DNA from: CAZQDP01 sp964592375
GTDB lineage: Bacteria > Bacillota > Clostridia > RUG12999
Assembly: GCA_964592375.1 (NCBI GenBank)
Contig: CAZQDP010000055.1
Coordinates: forward strand, 1 to 17,740
DNA length: 17,740 bases
Direction of reading: 5' to 3'
Part shown: positions 7,899 through 14,071 of the stretch, piece after piece
How the letters are laid out: every line of letters begins with the position of its first letter
How positions within the stretch are numbered: the first letter of the stretch is position 1
The notes under the pieces: generated by a model
What the model was told of the DNA's origin: nothing
Database searches by the model: none
The model's input: only the letters and a program-made list of their open reading frames with translations
Translations under genes and position numbers: made by a program

Positions 7899-8924
7899 TC
7901 AAAAAATATAGATAAAAAATTTAGACACAACATAAGCAATGATACCACAGCCTGGAAAAGTAAGAATCCAAGCCCAAACCATATCGCTTACAACGCCCCA
8001 GTTCACCGCTGAAATGCGCCTAGATGCACCAACACCCATAATGGCAGTTGTTTTCGTATGGGTAGTACTCACGGGAATGCCGGTGATGGAGGAGAGCAGT
8101 AAACAAAGTGATGCCGCAGTATCCGCTGCAAAACCCTGATATTTCTCTAGCCTCACCATATCCATGCCAACCGCTTTGATAATTCTGTATCCACCCACCG
8201 AAGTACCTAAACCCATCACTGCCGAGCAAAGAACAATTAGCCAGAAGGGAATGATGAAATTACCGTCTGCCCCTCGCGCTACAATCTGCGAATTATACAG
8301 GTACAATCCAAGCAAAAATGTACCCATGAATTTCTGGCCATCTTGTGCACCATGCATAAATGCCATGGCTGCGGCACCAAAAGCTTGTCCTGCACCAAAC
8401 ACCTTATTAGCTACTGTTCTTCTGACTCTTTTGAATATTACCTCAATGAGTTTCGAGGTAAAAAACCCCATAAAAAACCCAAGCACCGAAGATACCAAAA
8501 GACCGATGAGAACCTTGCGCCATTCATTCATGTTGATTGCCGAAAACCCTCCAAGGGCCATTGCTCCGCCTGTAACCCCCGCAATTAAGGCATGGCTTTC
8601 GCTGGTGGGAATGCCAAAATACCAAGCCACCACAGCCCAAAGCACGATTGCAAACATAGCGGCCGCAAATACAATCAGCGCCATTTGGCTTTGATCTGCA
8701 CGAAATGCCACCAGATTACTAAGCGTAGCGGCAACCTTGGCATTGACCATGGTCATGGCAAGTGCACCTAAAAAGTTAAAAACAACCGCCATTCTAACCG
8801 CTGAACCGGGGCTCATGACCCTGGTCGATACAACAGTTGCAATGGCATTGGGTGCATCTGTCCAACCATTGACAAAAATGACCCCTAACATTAAGACAAC
8901 AACAACAACAAGCGTAACTGACAC
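7899..8924 (-). CDS. pit: PiT family low-affinity inorganic phosphate transporter
   Basis: A 341-residue membrane permease that co-transports phosphate with cations. Both inverted-repeat signatures of the PiT family are visible: NGWTDAPNAIATVVSTR near the N-terminus and TGIPVSTTHTKTTAIMGVG near the C-terminus, with GIPTSESHALIAG in the middle. About ten hydrophobic segments can be counted. The start is GTG at 8924. AAAGGGA lies upstream, and an ATG inside the ribosome site is followed at once by TGA, so GTG is the only sensible choice. It forms a two-gene operon with the DUF47 protein. The nearest good promoter is about 300 bases upstream, beyond a decayed secF piece, so the transcript would carry a long leader. 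Confidence 0.93.
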   Translation of the reverse strand: MSVTLVVVVVLMLGVIFVNGWTDAPNAIATVVSTRVMSPGSAVRMAVVFNFLGALAMTMVNAKVAATLSNLVAFRADQSQMALIVFAAAMFAIVLWAVVAWYFGIPTSESHALIAGVTGGAMALGGFSAINMNEWRKVLIGLLVSSVLGFFMGFFTSKLIEVIFKRVRRTVANKVFGAGQAFGAAAMAFMHGAQDGQKFMGTFLLGLYLYNSQIVARGADGNFIIPFWLIVLCSAVMGLGTSVGGYRIIKAVGMDMVRLEKYQGFAADTAASLCLLLSSITGIPVSTTHTKTTAIMGVGASRRISAVNWGVVSDMVWAWILTFPGCGIIAYVVSKFFIYIF

Positions 8925-8942
8925 TTTTTCACATCCCTTTTA

Positions 8943-9215
8943 TTATGCGTGTATAAATTTATTTCTTTTGCGGTTTTTCCATGTTACCCATAGAGGACCC
9001 GCAATACAGACAGTGGAGTAGCAGCCGCTGATAACACCAAACATCATGGGCAATGCAAAACTTCTGATGGAGTTTATCCCATATATTTGAGCAAATATAA
9101 ATACCAAGGTGATGCTCACAAAAGTGGCCAGGTTAATGTTAATAAAATAGAAGACAGCCGATTAAAATCTTGTTTTTCTTCTAGGTAATCTTCTAGAACA
9201 CCGCGACCCGATTAA
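8943..9215 (-). pseudogene. secF: Decayed 3' fragment of secF (SecDF protein-export membrane subunit)
   Basis: Reading the minus strand, about 70 codons ending in TAA at 8943-8945 give INLATFVSITLVFIF, then SIRSFALPMMFGVISGCYST and IAGPLWVTW. This matches the last two membrane segments of SecF (typical INTSLTT, RDFALALLIGIISGTYSS, IASPLW). Upstream the frame is stopped (TAA near 9162). Further SecF-like pieces (EDYLEEKQDFNR) seem to lie in other frames up to about 9215, so indels have broken it. No start, no SecD and no N-terminal half exist in this window. It is a relic, not a working export protein. The in-frame C-terminal match is strong; the upstream extent is a guess. Confidence 0.7.
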
Positions 9216-9222
9216 CAGAATA

Positions 9223-9251
9223 ATTATATCAGAGTGCAATCATAATTTCAA
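9223..9251 (-). promoter_or_regulatory. Promoter reading into the secF relic and pit
   Basis: On the minus strand TTGAAA (9251-9246) is followed after exactly 17 bases by TATAAT (9228-9223), with an upstream TG (extended -10, TGATATAAT). Predicted start is near 9216, just at the edge of the secF relic, so a pit mRNA would have a leader of about 290 bases. Confidence 0.6.
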
Positions 9252-9404
9252 TACATAATATGGTATTTATCGCAACTTAAAGAAATTTTTATTATTTTTT
9301 ATTCATCTTCGGACCGTATTTTATCTTTTCATTAGGACAAACCGAAAACGGTATTTTGAGGCTGAATTTGTTCCTAGAAAATGAAGAAAAATAGCACAAT
9401 GTTG

Positions 9405-9433
9405 TTGTAAAAGCATATTCAATATGATATAAT
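9405..9433 (+). promoter_or_regulatory. nadA promoter with extended -10
   Basis: TTGTAA (9405-9410), a 17-base spacer, then TATAAT (9428-9433) preceded by TGA (extended -10). Predicted start near 9440 gives a leader of about 110 bases. A dyad CATATT-C-AATATG (9414-9426) lies in the spacer and could be an operator. Confidence 0.6.
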
Positions 9434-9474
9434 GAAAAAAATTTATAATTCATTGCCATTTGACAAAAAAAGAG

Positions 9475-9530
9475 AAACCATGGTTTTTTGCGCATTGCCA
9501 TGCGCAATTTGTTTCGTGAAATGTGCACAT
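9475..9530 (+). promoter_or_regulatory. Leader of nadA with three tandem palindromes
   Basis: Three perfect symmetric elements lie between the promoter and the ribosome site: AAACCATGGTTT (9475-9486), TTGCGCAT-TGCC-ATGCGCAA (9488-9507) and ATGTGCACAT (9521-9530). The second is followed by TTTGTTT and could act as an RNA hairpin or weak attenuator; all could be repressor sites. It does not match any NAD-related riboswitch that I can recognise. Confidence 0.45.
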
Positions 9531-9549
9531 GGGAAGGAAAAGTTAAAAC

Positions 9550-10464
9550 ATGATACGAGATATGCAGGATGAAATCATAAAGCTGAAAAAAGAAAGGGAC
9601 ATCTGCATTTTGGCGCATAGCTATCAAGCAAAGGAGATTGTTGAAATTGCTGATTTTTCGGGCGATTCCTTTGCCCTTAGCACTGCCGCTGTCAAAGCGA
9701 GCCAAAACACGGTGATTGTTTGCGGCGTGCATTTTATGGCGGAAACCGTGAAGATGCTATCTCCTGAGAAGAAGGTAATTTTAGCAAATCCGCTTGCAGG
9801 CTGTCCCATGGCAGAGCAAATTGAGCCTGAAATGCTTGCTTTCTTTAAGAAGCAAAATCCGGAATATGCAGTGGTTGCCTATATCAATACAACCGCCGCC
9901 CTTAAAATGGAATGTGATGTATGTGTTACCTCCTCCACTGCGGTGAAAATTGTTCAAAGAATGGAAAGTAATCATATTTTATTTTTGCCGGACTGCAATT
10001 TGGGGGATTATGTAAAAAGAAAAGTGCCGGAAAAAGATATTAAGCTGATGCAGGGCGGCTGCCCCATTCATGCGGTGGTCAATGCTCAGGAAGTAGGTGC
10101 TGCGCGCAAAATGCATCCCGGTGCGCTTCTGCTTGTGCACCCAGAATGCATCCCACAGGTGGTGGAGCTGGCGGACTTTGTGGGATCAACCGCCGAGATT
10201 ATGGACTATGCAAAGAACTCTGCCCACAAGGATTTTATCATTGGAACAGAAATGAGCATTGCGGAGCATCTGGCATATGCCTGCCCCAATAAAAATTTTC
10301 ATATTCTTTCTAAAAAACTTTTGTGCCCCAATATGAAGCTGACTACGCTGGTGGATGTATTAAAGTCGATAAAGGGTGAGGGCGGCGCAGAAATGATCAT
10401 GAGTGAAAAGGAAATAGCGAAGGCACGCCGATGCATTGATGAAATGATAAGGCTTGGCAAATAA
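9550..10464 (+). CDS. nadA: Quinolinate synthase (NadA)
   Basis: A 304-residue cytoplasmic [4Fe-4S] enzyme that condenses iminoaspartate with dihydroxyacetone phosphate to quinolinate, the NAD precursor. The three cluster cysteines are C85 (AGCPMA), C171 (GGCPIHA) and C259 (LLCPNMK). Other family blocks are AHSYQAKEI with GDSFALS, YINTTAALKMECDVCVTSS and FLPDCNLGDYV. Length is normal for the family's short form. The ATG at 9550 has AAGGA at 9534-9538. No nadB or nadC is next to it, unlike the usual nadABC cluster. Instead it heads a likely operon with a pentapeptide-repeat gene (20 bases on) and a DUF2284 gene. Its leader holds several palindromes that may control it. Confidence 0.95.
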   Translation: MIRDMQDEIIKLKKERDICILAHSYQAKEIVEIADFSGDSFALSTAAVKASQNTVIVCGVHFMAETVKMLSPEKKVILANPLAGCPMAEQIEPEMLAFFKKQNPEYAVVAYINTTAALKMECDVCVTSSTAVKIVQRMESNHILFLPDCNLGDYVKRKVPEKDIKLMQGGCPIHAVVNAQEVGAARKMHPGALLLVHPECIPQVVELADFVGSTAEIMDYAKNSAHKDFIIGTEMSIAEHLAYACPNKNFHILSKKLLCPNMKLTTLVDVLKSIKGEGGAEMIMSEKEIAKARRCIDEMIRLGK

Positions 10465-10484
10465 AGTTTTTGGGAGGAAGCCCT

Positions 10485-11087
10485 TTGTTTACGCAAAAAG
10501 AATATATGGGAGAGCATTTTTCGGATATGGATATATCGGAACAAAAGATAACAAATATTCAATTTCGTAGGTGCACATTTCGAAACATCAAAATGCATGA
10601 GATCACGACTGTGGGCTGCGAATTTGCGGAATGTAAATTCACCTCTTGTGCAATGAACGGCGCCATGCATTTGCGATCTTCTTTTTTAAATTGCACCTTT
10701 CGATTTAGTAGTTTTTTCTGCACCACCTTTGACCAGTGCAAGTTATTGGGTTCCTCTCTTGTGGAAGCTTCAACCCTTGGGATGATTATAAAAGGGGGCA
10801 ATTGGTCGTATACAGACCTTAGAAATATTGATTTTTCCAGATCAGATTTAAGTCATATTCAGTTTGAGGGTGCGGATTTATCCTCCTGCAACTTTGAAAA
10901 AAGTAGCTTGGTGGGATGTAACCTTACAAGCACAAAACTTTCAAACACAAATTTTAAACAGGCGGATCTAAGGGAGGCCTTGATTGGAGGCTCAAATATA
11001 CTCAGTGCGATCTTTAAAAAAACGAAGATTGATCTTGTGCAATCGGCTATTCTTTCAGAGGCATTGGGTGCCATCGTTACATATTAG
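10485..11087 (+). CDS. Pentapeptide-repeat protein
   Basis: A 200-residue protein built largely of pentapeptide repeats of the A(D/N)Lxx type, forming a right-handed quadrilateral beta-helix. Runs such as CTFRN, CEFAE and CKFTS occur in the first half, then TDLRNIDFSRSDLSHIQFEG and CNFEKSSLVGCNLTS in the second. Cysteine is frequent at repeat starts. There is no signal peptide or membrane helix, so it is probably cytoplasmic. The TTG at 10485 is chosen because GGGAGG (10472-10477) lies seven bases before it; a TTG at 10470 overlaps that site. Some pentapeptide proteins mimic DNA and protect gyrase, but nothing here shows that role. It is co-transcribed with nadA and the DUF2284 gene, which may point to a shared but unknown function. 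Confidence 0.88.
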   Translation: MFTQKEYMGEHFSDMDISEQKITNIQFRRCTFRNIKMHEITTVGCEFAECKFTSCAMNGAMHLRSSFLNCTFRFSSFFCTTFDQCKLLGSSLVEASTLGMIIKGGNWSYTDLRNIDFSRSDLSHIQFEGADLSSCNFEKSSLVGCNLTSTKLSNTNFKQADLREALIGGSNILSAIFKKTKIDLVQSAILSEALGAIVTY

Positions 11088-11125
11088 CCGGTTGTCTATA
11101 TATTAAAAAAGGGGAGTTTTTAAGT

Positions 11126-11671
11126 ATGATAAACATTCAAGAAGTGATGGATGAGGCATTGGCAGAGGGGTTTTCTCAGGTGGGAGAGTTAAACTGCGAG
11201 GCACTGGAATTCATGCCGGAAATTAGGGAGATGTGCGCTGCCAATCGCTGCCAAAGTTACTGTAAAAACTGGACATGCCCACCTGCTTGCGGCAGCCTTG
11301 AGCAGTCGGTAGAAAAGGCATCTCAGTATACAAAGGGGATTATCGTGCAAACCATCGGAAAGATGGAAGACGATTTTGATTACGACACCATCTCGGCAAC
11401 GATGAATATCCATAGGGACAATGTGGATAGATTTGCTCAGAAGCTGCGCAAGCAGTATCCGGATGTGCTGCCAATGGGAGCAGGTGCCTGCGCCATTTGC
11501 GAAACATGCAGCTATCCGGATGCACCCTGCCGTTTTCCAGATCGTGCGATTACTTCCATGGAAGCCTATGGCCTTTTTGTAAGTAAGGTTTGCACACTCT
11601 CTGGCGTACCATATAATAACGGACCTCAGACCATTACCTATACCAGCTGCTATTTACTGGATAAGAAATAA
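11126..11671 (+). CDS. DUF2284 cysteine-rich predicted metal-binding protein
   Basis: A 181-residue soluble protein of the DUF2284 family, proposed to bind metal or Fe-S through two cysteine clusters. The first has C37, C42, C46, C51 and C55, ending in NWTCPPACG; the second reads CAICETCSYPDAPC about two thirds along. These are the family's defining features and all cysteines look intact. The function is not known; members occur in anaerobes, often near redox or corrinoid genes. The ATG at 11126 has GGGGAG (11111-11116). It is the third gene of the nadA cluster, 38 bases after the pentapeptide gene. I see no terminator before the two-component genes, so read-through into them is possible. Confidence 0.85.
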   Translation: MINIQEVMDEALAEGFSQVGELNCEALEFMPEIREMCAANRCQSYCKNWTCPPACGSLEQSVEKASQYTKGIIVQTIGKMEDDFDYDTISATMNIHRDNVDRFAQKLRKQYPDVLPMGAGACAICETCSYPDAPCRFPDRAITSMEAYGLFVSKVCTLSGVPYNNGPQTITYTSCYLLDKK

Positions 11672-11768
11672 TAACTATTTTAACTTTTATCTCAGTTTTC
11701 TTCAAATAATCACATGTTTGTCACAAAAATAGTTTATCCTAAATAAAACAGTGGGGAGGATTTGCGCA

Positions 11769-12449
11769 ATGTATACAATTTTAGTGGTGGATGACGAAGT
11801 AAAAATTCGAGAGGTAATTCGTGAATATGCCGAGTTTGAGGGCTTTTCAGTGGTAGAAGCAAAAGACGGCATGGAGGCAGTTGCATTGTGCAAACAGCAG
11901 GATTTTGATATCATTGTGATGGATATTATGATGCCAAAGTTAGACGGGTTTTCCACCTGCAAGGAGATACGCAAAACCAAAGATATTCCGGTGCTGATGT
12001 TATCAGCCAGAGGTGAAGAATACGATAAGCTCTTTGGCTTTGAGCTTGGCATTGATGATTATGTGGTCAAGCCATTTTCCCCCAAGGAAGTCATGGCAAG
12101 AATACATGTGATTATTAACCGCTCCTTAAAAAAAGCAAAGGATGAAAATAGCAATGAGCAGATGCTGTTTGATGGGCTGAAAATTGACATTGCGGCACGA
12201 AATGTATATGTAAACGACGTAAAGGTGGATATGACTCCGAAGGAATATGATCTTTTGTTTTATCTTGTTAGAAATAAAAACATTGCACTCACCAGAGATA
12301 AGCTTCTCACGGATGTTTGGGGATATGACTTTTTTGGCGATGACAGAACGGTGGACACCCATATCAAAATGCTGAGAAACAGCTTAGGCCCTTATCGGGA
12401 GTATGTAGTGACACTGCGTGGCGTAGGGTACAAGTTTGAGGTGGTGTAA
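11769..12449 (+). CDS. OmpR/PhoB-family response regulator
   Basis: A 226-residue two-component regulator. The N-terminal receiver has acidic residues D8 and D9, phosphoacceptor D52 in VMDIMMP, S79 at the switch Ser/Thr position and K101 in VVKPFSP. A winged-helix DNA-binding domain follows (about 130-226), with the TVDTHIKMLRNSLG recognition helix and the final LRGVGYKFE hairpin. The ATG at 11769 is preceded by GGGGAGGA nine bases upstream; a start at 11751 would overlap that site. The sensor kinase starts three bases after its stop, so the pair is an operon. Target genes cannot be told from the sequence. No clear promoter is visible in the 97 bases before it. Confidence 0.93.
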   Translation: MYTILVVDDEVKIREVIREYAEFEGFSVVEAKDGMEAVALCKQQDFDIIVMDIMMPKLDGFSTCKEIRKTKDIPVLMLSARGEEYDKLFGFELGIDDYVVKPFSPKEVMARIHVIINRSLKKAKDENSNEQMLFDGLKIDIAARNVYVNDVKVDMTPKEYDLLFYLVRNKNIALTRDKLLTDVWGYDFFGDDRTVDTHIKMLRNSLGPYREYVVTLRGVGYKFEVV

Positions 12450-12452
12450 TGT

Positions 12453-13868
12453 ATGAAGAAGTGGCTTAATACAAAGGGACTTAAGTTTAAATTATGGACA
12501 TATTTTGGGCTGTTTGCTGCCGCCATTATGTTGGTGCTGTGGCTGTTGCAAATCATTTTTCTTCGTACCTATTATGAAGGCATGAAAGTTGCCCAAATTG
12601 AAAAAATAGGAAGTACCATCATATCAAAATATGAGGATAGCAACTTTGAAGATCTGATTTATCAGATTTCCTATAAAAACGGTATAGTCATTCGTATTTT
12701 TGATAGCAATGCAAAACCCATACTCAACTCCAATTTTTTTGGCGGATTTCGAGCGCCAAGAGTAGAACAATCGGATTTGCATCTATTCATAAATAAAATC
12801 AGTAGTAGCCATAACAAGCGCATATCGTACACCATCAATGATGAAGGGCTTCGGGCGCATGTGGTTGTTTACGGTGCGGAAATAGAGAATAAAATTGGGG
12901 AAAAAGTATATTTATATATTAATGCACCCTTGGCACCGGTGGATGCCACCTCCAAGGTGCTACAAAACCAACTGATGATTGTAACGGCAATCTCTCTTTT
13001 ATTGGCATTTTATCTTTCCTATTTTATAGCAAGAAGGCTAGCCGGCCCCATAGTGAAGATAACCAGATGCGCAAGCAGATTGGCAAAGGGTCAGTACAAT
13101 GTGGTGTTTGAAGAAGGGGGATATACGGAAATCGATCAGCTTGCGAGCGTTCTTAATAAGGCGGCGAAGGAACTATCCATTACAGATACATTGAGACGCG
13201 ATTTAATTGCCAATGTTTCGCACGATTTGCGTACGCCTCTTACCATCGTGAAATCCTATGCGGAAATGATAAGGGATATTTCGGGAGACAATCCCGAAAA
13301 AAGAAATGCACATACGCAGGTTATCGTAGAGGAGGTAAACAGACTTTCCATGTTGGTCAGCGATATGCTTGATTTGTCCAAAATGGAATCGGGAACGGTG
13401 ATTTTAAATAAACACGCTTTTGATTTATCGTGCACCCTGCGCCTTATTCTCAATCGATTTGAGGGACTATCGCAATACGAAGGGTATCATTTTGATGTAC
13501 AATGCCAAGGTGCGCTCATGGTCAATGCAGACGAACAGAAAATAGAGCAGGTAATCTATAATCTTTTATCTAATGCGGTTCATTTTACGGGCGAGGATAA
13601 ACGGGTCATCATCAGCATTACGGGTGAATTTGGCAAGGCGCGTTTTTCGGTTACCGATACGGGAGAGGGCATTGCACAAAAGGACATGGAAAGGATATGG
13701 GAGAGATACTACCAAGCAAGTAAAACTCACAAAAGGCAGTCGTATGGCACCGGAATTGGTTTATCCATTGTGCGAAGCATCTTGGAGGCACATGGAGCAG
13801 CCTATGGCGTTCAAAGTCTGCCGGGAGAGGGAGCTACCTTCTGGTTTGAGCTAGATAAAGAGGAGTAA
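12453..13868 (+). CDS. Membrane sensor histidine kinase (HAMP-HisKA-HATPase)
   Basis: A 471-residue sensor kinase that autophosphorylates and passes phosphate to the response regulator just upstream. It has a first membrane helix at about 13-37 and an extracytoplasmic sensor of roughly 130 residues. A second helix lies near 170-190 (LMIVTAISLLLAFYLSYF), followed by a HAMP linker. The dimerisation domain has H257 in NVSHDLRTPL, and the ATPase carries the N box NLLSNAVHF, DTGEGIA and GTGIGLSIV. All catalytic motifs are intact. The sensor domain has no family I can name, so the signal is unknown. The ATG at 12453 follows the regulator stop by three bases, with GAGGTGG overlapping the regulator's end. 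A hairpin terminator follows. Confidence 0.93.
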   Translation: MKKWLNTKGLKFKLWTYFGLFAAAIMLVLWLLQIIFLRTYYEGMKVAQIEKIGSTIISKYEDSNFEDLIYQISYKNGIVIRIFDSNAKPILNSNFFGGFRAPRVEQSDLHLFINKISSSHNKRISYTINDEGLRAHVVVYGAEIENKIGEKVYLYINAPLAPVDATSKVLQNQLMIVTAISLLLAFYLSYFIARRLAGPIVKITRCASRLAKGQYNVVFEEGGYTEIDQLASVLNKAAKELSITDTLRRDLIANVSHDLRTPLTIVKSYAEMIRDISGDNPEKRNAHTQVIVEEVNRLSMLVSDMLDLSKMESGTVILNKHAFDLSCTLRLILNRFEGLSQYEGYHFDVQCQGALMVNADEQKIEQVIYNLLSNAVHFTGEDKRVIISITGEFGKARFSVTDTGEGIAQKDMERIWERYYQASKTHKRQSYGTGIGLSIVRSILEAHGAAYGVQSLPGEGATFWFELDKEE

Positions 13869-13930
13869 ATCCTATAGGCTAAAGCGCAGCAGGCTATTTG
13901 CGCGGACCATCAAACCAATATATATACATC

Positions 13931-13966
13931 TCGGGTATATCGCCACTGCGATATACCCGATTTTGA
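13931..13966 (+). terminator. Terminator after the two-component operon
   Basis: A perfect 13-base stem TCGGGTATATCGC / GCGATATACCCGA with a four-base loop (13931-13960), then TTTTGATT. It lies 62 bases after the kinase stop and before the next promoter. Confidence 0.8.
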
Positions 13967-13992
13967 TTAAAAGAATGCATGAACTTTTATAG

Positions 13993-14021
13993 TTGCATTT
14001 TATGTAATTTTCGTGTATAAT
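13993..14021 (+). promoter_or_regulatory. Promoter of the AraC-type regulator gene
   Basis: TTGCAT (13993-13998), a 17-base spacer and a perfect TATAAT (14016-14021), about 50 bases before the GTG start at 14072. Confidence 0.75.
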
Positions 14022-14071
14022 AAAAAACTGAACATCAAAAGTTGCTTTAAATTATATTGGGAGGTAGTCGG

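Noticed and set aside
8164..8694. A 176-residue plus-strand frame inside pit
   Set aside because: It is antisense to a certain PiT gene; its Pro/Thr/Ala-rich sequence is what the reverse of membrane codons gives.
9440..9549. A known NAD-type riboswitch in the nadA leader
   Set aside because: The leader is a series of simple perfect palindromes, and I cannot match it to the NAD riboswitch architecture, which as far as I know is described mainly in Acidobacteria.
9292..9732. A 146-residue minus-strand reading frame across the nadA start
   Set aside because: It overlaps the promoter, leader and first 180 bases of nadA, has no ribosome site and has a composition typical of an antisense shadow.
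11717..11727. TTTGT-C-ACAAA dyad before the response regulator as a second CRP/FNR site
   Set aside because: Only the GTCACAAAA half resembles the site at 6933-6947; the other half does not match and no good promoter is placed relative to it.
13875..13905. GCGCA/TGCGC pair after the kinase as a terminator
   Set aside because: The stem is five bases with a long loop and no T-run; the hairpin at 13931-13960 is far better.
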